Assembly: GCA_038496445.1 (NCBI GenBank)
Contig: JALMLS010000577.1
Location: 62,001-126,000, forward strand
DNA from: Trichosphaerium sp. ATCC 40318
Lineage: Eukaryota > Discosea > Flabellinia > Trichosidae
Direction of reading: 5' to 3'
DNA length: 64,000 nt
Positions 1 to 11,258 of the stretch are shown here, in pieces (the stretch's first letter is position 1; every line of letters begins with the position of its first letter). The notes below the pieces were generated by a model that saw only the letters and a program-made list of their open reading frames with translations, ran no database searches and was not told the DNA's origin. The position numbers were made by a program, and so were the translations under genes.

Positions 1-63
1 TTGTGGGTGTCTAGAGCCTTTCTTCTTAGTTTAATGAGGACCCAAATAGCCTGATAGCCCAGT
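1..63. other. 3' flank, no gene seen
   Basis: Window edge. These bases lie beyond the stop codon of the leucine-rich-repeat gene on the minus strand. I see no coding frame or RNA gene here. Confidence 0.5.
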
Positions 64-3000
64 TTATAACTTATTTTTTTGTCTTTGCCTTCTACGAAGT
101 TTCCTAGATAACCATAAACACAACGTATAAAAATATGGTTAACCAAAAAGTACCATTCAGAGTTTGCAGGTGTCGTAGAGTTGTCGTCTTCAAAGTTCTT
201 TTTTTTACGTTTTGATTTAACCCTATTATCTGCTTCCAATGAGATACTTCTTGATTTCTTAACACCACGTTTTGGAGACGGTTGAAAACCACGAAACTTC
301 CAAGAAGAAGGACTAGAAAAATGCGACTAAGAAATAAAGCAAACTTAAGAAAAAAATAGGATTACCCTCTTCTTGCTCTTCTAGCGCTTTTAGACCTTTC
401 TCTACGTAGGTTTCCTCGAGGTTTCTTATAACTAGAACTAGCAGAAGCATGCACACCAGGACGAACTGAATGTGAATGTTGAGGTGCTGACCTATACCTC
501 TTTCTTTTCTTTTGAAATTCACCGTTGAAATTTAATGTAAAGTCTAAATCCTTTTCACTATTTTTATCAACATTTCGAGGAGAGTTTATGAATAACGGTG
601 AACTTGGTCTAAGAGGTGAATCCGCTGTACGTTTAGGAATACGTGGCCTTGAAGGCGATGGGACACTACTAGTTGGAGCTGAACCACCTCTAAACAAAAA
701 AAAATCGATTAGTGTCTTCACTTTTGTTGGTTGTTGTTCGTTTTAACAAACACTAAAACCTGTAACGTACTGGTTCTTATTGAGCTTAGATCTTGAGAAA
801 CTACAGGCAAAAATATGATTAATTCAAGGCCATGGAGGTTGATAGAAATACATAAGATAAGAATAAAAAAAATACCTTCGAAGTAGCTTTGGGAATCTAT
901 CAAAAGAACGTGTTACTGATAGTCTCCTTTTATATTTAGATTTGTTCTTAGGTTTAGCCGATGGTGACAATGTTGGAGATGATTTACTTGGACCAGCATC
1001 CACAATGTGGTCATATTTACGACTCTTTCTCTTAAAAAACAATCAGCAAAGATAGAGTAACACCAGAAGTTTTGTTCCATACCTTTTTTCTTAGTCTTGG
1101 TTTGACCTTCTCCTTTTCGTTGTCGTCAATAGCTTCAAAGTTCAGCTTGCCAACTGGAAGGTTTTCTGGTGCTTTACCACCTCCAATAGTTCTACTTTTT
1201 CTTAAAGTAAACCTTGAAAAGGTATTAAAGACTGAAAGACAAAACGATGATAAAACGCCAAAAAAAAAAGTTACTTCCAACTTACAACTCAGTGTTAGGT
1301 CGTTGTCCATCAACTTCAGTAACAGAATGAGATCTACCAGGTTCTCTAGGTTTTCTACGAAGTCGTTGCCTAACATTAAACGTTAATGATCTTTCTTTTC
1401 TAAGACTTAAACCGTACAGCATGCCACGTGCTTGAAGTACTGAATTTCGATTATCTTTGGTTGTTTTTTTTTCTTTCTTGGACTCTTTCTTCATCTCCTT
1501 TCTACCTGGTTTTTCTTTTGACTTCCTTGATGATGCTTTGCGCTTATCTTTATCCCGTTTAACCAACTGGGGCTTGTTCATGGACGCTATAAGTATGGTA
1601 GTATAAGAACAGTGAAAGAAAGACATACGTGGTGCTGTAGAGGGAGGTGTAGGTCTTTCAATCTCATGATAATCTAATTTTAATTTACTTCTTGTTTTTG
1701 TAAGACTCTCAATCATGACAGGTGACATGAGCTCCTAAGAAACAAACAAGTTAATAACTGATAAACAAATGAATATACACTTACATCAGATGGCTCTTCA
1801 GCGCCCCAACCTGGGCACAGTGGTGATGACGAGGTAAAATTTGGCTTTAAAGTCAATTTCACTTAAAAAAAGTAAGGCAATGCTCAACAAGAAAAAAACC
1901 ACGTACCTCCATCAAACTGAACATCTCCATCTTCGCTACTGCTATCAAGTACAAGAGCAATAGGATTCAATGGTGTTGTGTTATACTTAGTTGGTAATCC
2001 AAAGTCTTGAGTAGGATAGTTTTTGGACTTCCTTACGTCTTTGAGGACACGATCTAGCAGAAACAACAGTCAAAATAAAATCAATAAAAGTCAAAAAAGT
2101 TTACCCTGTTTTGTTGGTTTATCAGCAACATGTTTCTGGAGGTGCATACTTCCTGCTGCGCCAGTATACGTTGTTGGTGGGGTTTCTTCAGTCATTGTAG
2201 ATCTTCTACTCAATGAAGTAGAAGAACGCTTACTACTACGACTATGTCGAGAAGAAGCTAATTTTTTTTGTCAAAACAAACAAAAAAGAATTAAACTGTT
2301 TACCAGTTGCAGCCCTTTTTCTGCGTTTCTTCTTCTTGTTCTTTTTCTTCTCCTTTTCAGTTATCTTTTTCGTAGTAATTCCATTCCCTTCCGGATCTAT
2401 CAAACGAAGCTGAAAAGAAAAACGTCAAAAAAGCAACAGATAGGTGAGAAAAAAAACCCCAAAAAGTGGCAGTACCGAATGACGTTTTCCAGAGCTCTTA
2501 TTCGAGTTAGGAACAGATTCTATCGTATCCATTTTATTTCTTTTATGAGACATCTGAGACCTACGTCTCTTTGCAAGTCTACTAGTAGACTTACTCTCAA
2601 CCCTTTAAAAATAAACGTCAAAAGACAGCATCAAGTCAATATTTTGTTTTTTTGAAAAATTCTGACGTACATGCGTCCACCACGTTTGGGTTTTTGTGAC
2701 CTTCTCTTCATACCTTTTTTGGGATGATCTAATAATTATTACGAAAAAAATAAAAGTCACGTGACGTGTAATGTGTCATAACAAGAAACGATAAAATACG
2801 TACGTTCTTTACTAAGAAAATCTTGAATAGAGACCACACCTTCCTCACAAAGCTCCAATGAGGGAAATTTTAAAGGGTTTCCAGAAAAGCCTAAAAAAAA
2901 CCAGTTAATGGAAAATTCTTTTTTTTTGGGAGCATCATCTCTCTTTTTGTCAACCACGTACGGAGTTGTTGAAGTCGTTTACAGTTACATAGTGATGTAG

Positions 3001-3508
3001 GCAGTATTGTAATAAGGTTATTCTTTATATTGAGCTTGCGCAAAGAACGTAAATAGCCTATTTCGTCTGGAAGCTTTTTCAGTCCGTTACGAGCTAAACC
3101 CAAGTGTTGAAGCCCTGTAAGGCTTCCTATACGTTTTGGTATACGAGAGATTGCGTTGTTTGCAACGCTCAAGTACTGTAATTTCTGCAGTTGAAAAATG
3201 CCTTCTGGAAACGTTGTGAGCTTGTTAAAGCTCAAGTTAAGCACTTTTATGTTCGTAAAAGGTAATGTGTTTAAACATAACTCGTCAATACGGTTGTGCG
3301 CTAGATTCAGCTCCTGTAGATTTGTGAACCGTAGTAGAGGCGCTGGAATATCTTCTAGGTGGTTTTTTTGAGCATGTAGCGATTGAAGATTAGATAGCCG
3401 TGGATCGTTGCATAGTGTTTTTAGTTTGCCTGCAGGCCATTTATATATTTGTGCAGCGCTAATGTTAAGGGCATTTGTGTCGATTATTATCTTATCATCT
3501 GTAGCCAT
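64..3508 (-). CDS. Leucine-rich-repeat protein with long basic, Ser/Lys/Arg-rich tail
   Basis: The start is ATG at 3508. The first exon (3508 to about 2967) encodes roughly eight typical LRRs, with units such as LQELNLAHNRID and LKVLNLSFNKLTTFP-like blocks of about 23 residues. Exon 2 closes the domain (LKFPSLELCEEG). About ten further exons encode a tail rich in K, R and S (for example EKEKKKNKKKKRRKR and KSARRARRG). Joins checked by frame include CTCC|GTACGT..TTTTTAG|GCTTTT near 2967-2893 and GAAC|GTACGT near 2804. The last exons run past an apparent stop at 363-365, which lies inside an intron; the real stop is TAA at 64-66. The LRR part resembles the plant/protist intracellular Ras-group LRR proteins, which act as protein-interaction scaffolds. 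The tail suggests nuclear or nucleic-acid association, but this is inference. It shares its upstream region with the divergent repeat gene at 4.0 kb. Confidence 0.8.
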
Positions 3509-4033
3509 ACTGTCTTACGCATCACAGTGCGTACCCTGACATTGGTTTTAGCTAAATAAAATAAAAACAAACAATTCCGAAAAATTCTCCGCAAAGTGTC
3601 TCTTTAATGACAAAACAACAAACTACTAACAACAACGAGTACTTGATTGTGAGTTGGTTAACCAAGAGGGAAAAAATCGTGTTTTAGTACCGTTTCAGGA
3701 AAGGTCGAGAAGGTTTTTCCGTTTTTTTTTAAAAACCACTTTCTAAACTACACTTGCCTTAAATTGGCTTTAAACCAATAATTAAGCAAACAACACAAAT
3801 AATGCAAGCTGGAGAGCGTCTAAACGCTTGTATATAGTCAAAAACAAATGTAACACTATTGTAATCTTAATGAAAGCAATTAAACGCACGTAATTGAGTT
3901 ACTTTGTGGTTTTGTGTCAATGTCTCTTCATTTTCAAGCATTTTATCACAATTCTGTCATAGTTTGTTTGTAATTCGTTCATACAGCTACATACGCGTAG
4001 TAATACGATTTTTAGGCACTAATTTACAAGTTA
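3509..4033. promoter_or_regulatory. Divergent intergenic region
   Basis: A 525-base A/T-rich spacer between the minus-strand LRR gene and the plus-strand W/Y-repeat gene. It must hold both promoters. I see no TATA-like box that I would defend and no RNA gene. Confidence 0.4.
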
Positions 4034-7000
4034 ATGACTTCCCACCTGCCTATGCTTGTACAGCGTTCACTATTGAGGTACACACGCAGTGCATCACTAA
4101 AACGTAACCTCTGAACAAAGGCTGAAAGAGTGCTTGGCGTTAAAAAGATTGAAGACTGGTACACCATACCATCAGCTCTTATACGCACCGTAGAAGGACA
4201 AAGCAACATATTACAGTCCGTTATTACCGTTTAATCGTGTTATTCAGCTAACACCCCAAAAGGCCTTTTAGTTGGTCTCTACAGTCCTTCCTACGTTTTG
4301 CATACCCGGACGTGAAGTGGTTGACTTGGAAATTTCGTACGTACAGCTGTGGAGCTTGTTTCTTTTTTTTCAATTGCACTGTCAAGAAATTGCAAGTCCA
4401 TTCTGAAAAGTGTTAAAGGTCAGGTACCACAAGGTTTCTGGAACGAAGCAGAGAACATAAAAAAGTTTGTGAGAACAGCTGAAGAGAGGCTATTGATAAA
4501 GAAAGTAAAAGATTGGCTTCAGATAGCACCAAGTGACATACAAGGCTTTCAAACAATTCAAAGGTTTTTGAACTAAAACTATCCTATGAAGGTTTTATTT
4601 GTTTTTTACATTTATTAGTACGCTCGCTTGGACTCTACAAGATATGCTCGAATACGTGTATCCAGATATTGAATGGCTGCCATGGGAGTTCAGTACGTGC
4701 TATGCAATTGCAACCATGTTTACACCAAATAGTTTCGACCGAGAGGAGATTCTGGATGTATAAGGACAATGTATACCAGTTTATTGTGCACGTGCGTCTC
4801 AATTGATTCAAGTTATAATGTGCATCATTATGTAACTATTCTTGTTGTTTAGTTAGAGAAACGGTTGAAGATTGAAGATATTGACGATTGGTATTCCATT
4901 GAAAATTATGATGTTGCTAAATATGGAGGTCGTCATTTCCTTCAAGCGTGCGCACTATTATCTTCCAGCTAGAGCTCTATCTCTGTTGTCTGATATTTTT
5001 TAGATATCATTCCGATTCAGTATATAGTATTGTTCGCACGATGTATCCGCATCACAAGTGGCAGCCATGGAAGTTCAGTAAGAGTTAACAACTACAAACA
5101 ATTTACAGTTGATTTATTTATTTGCTAGACAAAGCACCACAGCACTCTTGGAAAGATATTGATAATCAACTTGATCTTGTCCGTGATGTATGTATTATTT
5201 GTTCAACACGGCATTTTATACTTGTTGATGTATTACACTAATGCCTCTTGTGATCAGATGGAAGAAACGTTTGATATCCAACAAATATCTGATTGGTATA
5301 ATGTTAGACCTAATGATTTTAAGTCAACACATAAATCTTTCTTAACGCACGTCAGAGCTCCCTTTTTAATCTAAATGTTATTGGAGAATTAACCTCTTTA
5401 AAAAGGTATTTTGGTTCGGTGCAGTCTGTTGTTAAAAAGTTTTATCCAGACAATCGTTGGAGTATAAAACGTTTTGGTACCAAAAAAAAAAGTAAACATG
5501 TTGACACTTACTGATCATTTAGCAAAGATTACTGCTCTTCCAAGACGTCCTAGTCGATGGGAGAGAATAGATAATATAATAGAATTTATTTTAAAGGTAC
5601 GTTAGAATTACAAATGACAAGAGTGCTGAGGGACCATTAGGCGGAGAAAATGCTTAAGATAGAAAATACAAAAGATTGGTATAATGTGCCTCTTGAAGAT
5701 ATCATTGATGTTGGTGGAGATGAGCTATTAAAGTATTATAGAAACCAACCGTATTCATTCCTTCGCATTGCGTACCCTGAATTAAATTGGTTACAGTGGA
5801 AGTTCTGTACGTACCAGACAATCACTCATCTTATAAACCTTTGTAGCTCGAGTTTCTGCACATTTTTGGCAATCTGCTGAGAACAGGCTGAGTTTTATTC
5901 GATCAATAGAAGAAGACATGAACCTTAATAGCCTTGAAGATTGGTATAAAGTTCGCAACATAGACCTCAAACGTGCAGGTGGAACTACAGTGCTCAATAC
6001 GTACAACACAACTTTTCATTTTTGACAATCATATTCTTACCTTCCAAGATATTTTGGATACTCTATTAAGAACCTCGTCATGACTTACTACCCAGACCAC
6101 TCTTGGATCCCGTGGAAATTCCGTAAGTATCAATACCCCAAACCATTTGAATGTTGCTAACTCCTTTGCAGAGAAGGTTTCGAACAACTTTTGGCATGAT
6201 TCTGATAATATCGAAGGTTTTATTATGAACTTGGAAGAAAAACTCCAAATCAAAGAACTCAAAGATTGGTCTCGTGTACCACGACAACAGATTTCTGAAC
6301 AAGGAGGTTCTTCTATAATACAATTTTGGAATGATATTTTGAAACACGTGTATCCTGAATATCCATGGGAAGAAGACAAGCAACTCAACAGTCCTAGTAA
6401 AAAATCAAGTCAGCTGCACGTGCTTTTTTTTTTGCAGTTTTCTTTGTTTGTCGTCGTTGTGTGCTTGCGATATTTATTTTGCCTGTAGGAATCTCATAAA
6501 TTGTTTGAAAGAGTTGATGCCCGATCAAGAGATGGTAGAAGAGTATATATTAGGGATGCAGAGTGACTATTTTGGATCACAGATTTCTCTTGATATTTTC
6601 GTTCCGAAATTGAATTTGGCGTTTGAGTACCAAGGTGTACAGCATTACCAAGATATTTTTGTTTTCGGTCCTGCCACTCTTCAAGAAGGTAGAGATATTG
6701 ATAAGAGAAGAAAGTGCCATGCATATGGTACGTTGCGTCTAAGTTTGTAAACAAAAACAGAAAACACTTCATTGTTTATAAAATCATGACTTTTCTCACG
6801 TTTAATACTTACTACATAACAGGCATCACCCTAATTTACATTCCATTCTGGTGGGACTATAATAAAGAAACGTTAGCAGCAACTATATCTCATAACAGGT
6901 ACTATAAACAATACAATGATGATGTGAATACTAAACGCTTTTTTTTTTAACTAAAGACCTGATTTAAAGTTTTCAATCGGTGCTGAAGCCGAACCGTTGG

Positions 7001-7077
7001 ATCAACCACATACCAGCCAAATAGACTCTTCAGTGATGTCTCCTGAGAAAGCTAAGCTTATACCAGGTATCACATAA
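4034..7077 (+). CDS. Tandem W/Y-repeat protein with C-terminal PD-(D/E)xK-like nuclease domain, copy 1
   Basis: Multi-exon gene of about seven modules of 70-80 residues. A module reads: FW..(E/D)N...F (aromatic start), then a WY core (IEDWYTIP, TKDWYNVP, LEDWYKVR), GG..LL, Y..S...L...YP, and W..WKF at the end. Modules lie near 4125, 4431, 4855, 5130, 5500, 5850 and 6160. After them comes a domain at about 6485-6900 with SLDIFVPKLNLAFEYQG, followed by GITLIYIPFWW. The D-x(n)-E-x-Q spacing and following hydrophobic strand fit a Vsr/DUF559/RAP-like restriction-endonuclease fold. The ATG at 4034 begins MTSHLPMLVQRSLL, basic and without acidic residues, suggesting a mitochondrial presequence; it joins via GTACAC (4078) to the first module. 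The stop is TAA at 7075-7077. The module family is one I recall from arbuscular-mycorrhizal fungi and some protists. Its function is not established here, and organellar RNA/DNA processing is inference. A paralogue lies at 30.1 kb. Confidence 0.7.
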
Positions 7078-7114
7078 ATGAAAAAAGTACAAAACAAATA
7101 AATTTTATCTGTAA

Positions 7115-7560
7115 CAACTGTGGCTCTGTCTTCCTAGCACCCTTCGCTCCAAAGTGTAATTCCGTAGACTTGCAACCTGAACCAGCGTTCTCATGAGCAA
7201 AAAACTCATTGTACAGGAAATGATGGCGATGTTGCGGTGGGCCAAGATGATATTCCCGTTTGTAAATTAAAAAATTGTTATGATTGCTCCTGTAATCAGT
7301 TTGAAGAAACGGCATACACGCCTTTTTCTCACTTTTGCAATAGCCACAATAAATCAGGTATCAGAGTGCCTTCATGGTACTTACGAAACAAAAAAAAAGT
7401 TTTCATGGGGCAACACAAGAATCCAACTGTTGTGTCCGAATGGAAATTGTGTACAATGGAGCTATTCATTGTGAGGCTAATTGTGAGGATGATACATGTT
7501 CTTCTATAAACAATATATATATATGTTGCAAAGGTAGTTTACTTCTGTGAGAAATCACAG
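7115..7560 (+). other. Possible Cys-rich coding exons (doubtful)
   Basis: Downstream of the repeat gene, open plus-strand segments carry a cysteine pattern: CKLKNC...C.C...FC.SH near 7258-7352, and a separate frame with CC...C...C...C...CC near 7415-7540. The first resembles a small treble-clef-like zinc-binding motif (C-x4-C...C-x3-H). It could be a 3' extension of the upstream gene through further introns, or an independent short gene. I could not find a set of splice joins keeping frame through all pieces, so no CDS is called. Confidence 0.25.
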
Positions 7561-8459
7561 TGTATCACGTGCTTAATAGCTACAAGATATATTTTGACAC
7601 AAAAATGATCCCAAAAAAATGGAGAATGGACAGGGAGTATTGGTAACACGATTTAAAGACATTATTTTTTTTAAAATGGAGTGCGTCGTTTTGATTCGCG
7701 TACCTTATTTCCAGAACTCCGACCAGCATGATTTTATTACCTTCAGAAAATAGCTAGAAACTATTTTCTGTATCCACAACGTGATGTATCGTGTCTTTAT
7801 CAACTTTACCAATTTACTGCAGTGCAAAAGCAACAACCTGGACACAAATCAATTCTAGCAATTATGTTTCACATGTATAGTTTGCGTACTGGAGCGCGAA
7901 GTCTTTTCATCTTTTGTTTCATCAGTGAGCAATAAAAATCTTACGAATTGATACCATCACTGTCATCTACACTACTTATCACGTGAGTAAGCGATCTATG
8001 ACAACCATAAAAATATGCAGTTTCTGAGGTACGTAGTTCGTTAACTCTCGCTATCTGCCGGGAGTGCCACATCAAATGCATAACAAAGCAAGCAGTTTCA
8101 ACTTAATTTTGCTTTTGGTACCAAAAGGAATAAAGCATGTGCTAGTAGTACCGGCACTAGCATCACTGTAGCTTCAACCATGGCAGCCCCAATGCTGAAC
8201 ATATTAAGAATACATCCATGGCGCCCAGTAGGAGGCAAACGTAATCAATAAATAAGGTTATAGTCCGGATCACGTTCTAGCTTTAACCTAGTATTAATGT
8301 CGTGTTAGCAGTGATTGAAGTTTAGGGTACCCAAAATAGTTATGATAATCGTTATGTTAACAACCAACGCGTGGGTAAAGAATGTTGCAAGATAGAGAGA
8401 GGCCCACGTGAATAAATAACTTTTTATTATTGTACAAGATATTTCTTTCTTTCTTTAAT
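7561..8459. other. Intergenic, no gene recognised
   Basis: About 900 bases with frequent stops in all frames. A perfect TCACGTGA palindrome sits at 7979-7986 and another CACGTG core near 8405. No RNA gene or repeat was recognised. Confidence 0.4.
7979..7986. promoter_or_regulatory. TCACGTGA palindrome (E-box type)
   Basis: Perfect 8-base palindrome in a gene-free stretch. Same sequence as at 14930-14937, 41162-41169 and 42824-42831. Binding by a bHLH factor is inference. Confidence 0.4.
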
Positions 8460-8834
8460 CTAGTTCATTAGGAACAACATGTCCATCTTTGACAATGTTC
8501 TCCGTGTTTTGGGCTGTACGCTTTGAATACTATTTTCCTTCGGAAAGGAGAAATAAAGATGCGCTGTAGTCGCTTGTACTTTACGTTGCCCTTGCGTTCT
8601 TCGCTTCTTAATGCCACCTGACAATAAAGACGAGTTTGATTCTGCAGTTTTTGAAGTATTCTTATTCTTTTTCACTTCGAAATCTTCTACATTGTTGTGC
8701 GACCACGTTGTGGCAATATGGAAAGTTGAGTGAAGAGAAAAATTGGCCGTATTTCTTGAGGCAATAAACTTCTTGCATCGCCATCTGCAGATGTGTTTTC
8801 TCATTGGATTTGCGTTTCTTGTTTTTGTTGCCAT
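8460..8834 (-). CDS. Small basic ORF, doubtful
   Basis: A single uninterrupted 124-codon frame from ATG at 8834 to the TAG at 8460. The product is basic and Lys/Ser/Thr-rich, with KKNKN and GGIKKRRTQGQRK stretches and no motif I recognise. A second overlapping frame starting with ATG at 8877 is also open for 71 codons. The true gene could splice between the two, so the N-terminus is uncertain. It might encode a nucleolar or RNA-associated basic protein, or it might be non-coding. The surroundings are gene-poor. Confidence 0.3.
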   Translation of the reverse strand: MATKTRNANPMRKHICRWRCKKFIASRNTANFSLHSTFHIATTWSHNNVEDFEVKKNKNTSKTAESNSSLLSGGIKKRRTQGQRKVQATTAHLYFSFPKENSIQSVQPKTRRTLSKMDMLFLMN

Positions 8835-8877
8835 CGTTGTTAGATATTTTTTTGTTTAATCTCATCACATCAAGCAA

Positions 8878-9538
8878 TGAATTGTGAACTACTATGTTGC
8901 GCCATTACACGTATATACGAATTATAATTATCAATTATAAACGCTGAGTTACATAGTCAAGTGACGTAGCTCAGCTCACGTTGGTGTAACAGTAATTGAC
9001 AAAAAATTCTTTCAATGAACAGCACCGGCGCAAACACAAGTTGGCGTACACACTGGGTAAAATTTTTAGCCGGGCTACTACGACTCCCTGTTAGTACAGT
9101 CGATTTTAGAGACGTTTTCGCTGCCTATACCCCTTTTTAAGTGATACTACAAATGGCGTCATATACAGTTTTCGCAGTTCATGAAACTACAAATCGTACG
9201 CCAGGTGACGTAAACCAGTAAATTTTGGTAGTTGTAATAAATCACGTGGTAGTAAACAGAAAATAGAGGAAATCTATGAGTTAGAACGCGTTTATTCTCA
9301 AACTGCCTAAAACGCGTTTCCCATCCAGCGCATTATCCCTTTGTTTAATTTACGCACATGAAAAGTTGGCGAAAAGGTCGTTCACCAGAAAGAGGCTGAG
9401 AATTACTGCTTTTTTTTTGACAAAACGCTGAAGAAAAATGGCGCTTTATTAGCTTCTATGCTAGGTAACAAGTTCTCTAAACAAGCCATGTTGTAGTAAT
9501 GGCAGTTTATACTTGAAGTTTAAGGAGCTTCTTGCTTG
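8878..9538. other. Intergenic, no gene recognised
   Basis: About 660 bases between the doubtful small ORF and the 3' end of the U-box gene. It contains scattered CACGTG-like cores (for example near 9242) and no coding frame longer than background. Confidence 0.4.
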
Positions 9539-11012
9539 CTAGTATCGGTAGCGCCTGTTGCGTCGATTATCTAACCAACTGAGTGAGCGCAGAGCACGTT
9601 CGTTCATCGGATCTATTTTTAAAGCTCTTTCGTAGTATTCTCTCGCTTTATCATAGTTCAGTGGACCCAATTGGGTGAGACAAAACCCATAGTCGACGTA
9701 AGGCTCATGGTAACTATTGCAAAACTGTTAATGAAGGAAAAAAACAAGAAAATAGACGATTTTCACAACTTGAGGAGTATTTGGTAGCTAAAACTGTTTT
9801 CCCTTTACCTGCTGTTAAGTTTCATACTCTTCTCGAAGCAATCTTTTGCACGATAAAGGTATTGCTTCTTAGAGTATTTATCCATATCACGTGTCCAATC
9901 CAAGTAACACTTTCCTTTTATAAAATGGTATATCTCGCACGCAGGTTCAGCGTTAATAGCCTCATCGAAGTATGATATTGCCTGTTCATAGTCCTTATTA
10001 TACTTTGCCATCTGCCCAAGATGTTTATAAGCAGCAGCTCTAAAAAGTTGTTTCTTTGTGACTCTCTTGAATATAGCTGCTGCTTCACGTGTTTTGTTGA
10101 TATTCCTCAAAGCGACACCATAATGAAACAGTGCTTCTTCGTGTTCCGGATCAATTCTCAACGCCGCTTTGTAGTGCTCGATAGCTTCCATTGAAATACT
10201 TCCGCTATCGTCTGCACCACATATTCGTATGAATCTATTAAGAGTCCAACCCCATCTATCATGTGCCTCAGCGTTGGACTTGTTGATCTCGACAGCTTTG
10301 GTGAATTCCTCGATAGCTTTTTCTAAGAACGTCGGATCAAATGTTCTTTTTCCAATCTTTTGATAAGCATATCCTAGCTTTACTCTAAGCCAATCATCAT
10401 CTGGCATCTAAACATAGGTTTAGTACAAAACCTCCAAAACTAGAACATTCGTACATCTTTCACAAGTGGCTCCAAAATAGATGTGGCAAGTTCTCCGTCG
10501 TTTTGAGTTATTGCTAACAAAGCAGTTTTGATACTTGACCTCAATGGCCCTGTTATTGTGGGTGGAATTTGATCCTTCAATCGCTCGAATTTGTGCTCAG
10601 TAGGACGGCCTTCCTTTGCCAGATTAACGAGCATCCTGAAATGCAAGTAATTGACGGTCGTCTGTAGCTTCTTTTTGCTGGTAACACCTTTCTTCGCTGC
10701 CTCCATCTCTTCCTTTTGTCGTTTTTTTAACATCTCTCCAAGCTTGATTGATTTTTGCTTCCATTTCATGTCTAATAGCTTCCACGTCGCTATTGCATCT
10801 CGTAGATTAAGGTTTGGGATCAAATCATCCTTTTTAAGCGGTTGACGAGTTAGAGGATCCGTATTGTGGTCTTTTAGCCAGTCTTCTATCCCTTGACGCT
10901 CATACGACTTTCCTGATGGTGTTATCACTGGTGACTCCATTACTGTCATTAGTATAGGACACACGAAACATTCTATATCAGATGCACTTTCATTGGTAGT
11001 AGCTTCCGCCAT
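9539..11012 (-). CDS. U-box E3 ligase-like protein with C-terminal TPRs
   Basis: The start is ATG at 11012. Residues about 14-85 form a U-box: CPILMTVMESPVITPSG, YERQGIEDWL, DPLTRQPL, LIPNLNLRDAI. A charged helix follows (KWKQKSIKLGEMLKKRQ). At 10432 an intron begins in KD|GTACGA and ends at TTTAG just before 10405, joining the U-box exon to a TPR exon (MPDDDWLRVKLGYAYQKIG onward) with at least five TPR-like units such as AIEHYKAALRIDPEHEEALF. A last exon (about 9722 to 9539) adds DYGFCLTQLG...YDKAREYYERALKIDP and ends RRYRY-stop (TAG 9539-9541). A U-box recruits E2 enzymes for ubiquitin transfer. TPRs bind chaperone or substrate peptides. The domain order is the reverse of STUB1/CHIP, so I do not assign that name. 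The ORF stop at 10440 is inside the intron. Confidence 0.82.
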
Positions 11013-11258
11013 TGTGAGTAGTTTTAAAAACGAAAGTCTCTCAGAGGTAGTTTGACTCTTTTTTGACTAACGTAATGCAACCTGGCGTTTTAAAGCACAA
11101 CTTGTGGGAAAATACACGTGCTTACAATATTATTCTGCCATTGCTTGAACAACATTTGCGAGATTAAACGATGCTTATTTCTTCAGAGTATGTTCTTACA
11201 AATAATTAGGCCGTTTGTGGCTCAATTAAACGTAAACCCTGTTTATTGTGCTGACAGT
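11013..11258. promoter_or_regulatory. Divergent promoter region
   Basis: A 246-base spacer between the start codons of the minus-strand U-box gene and the plus-strand F-box/LRR gene. A CACGTG core sits near 11116. Nothing else is distinctive. Confidence 0.4.

Noticed and set aside
363-365. Stop codon as the end of the LRR gene.
   Set aside because: It lies just inside a GTAATC...TTTCTAG intron; splicing continues the frame for two more exons to 64-66.
10440-10442. Stop codon separating a U-box gene from a TPR gene.
   Set aside because: It lies within a 47-nt intron starting GTACGA; splicing joins the U-box and TPR exons in frame.
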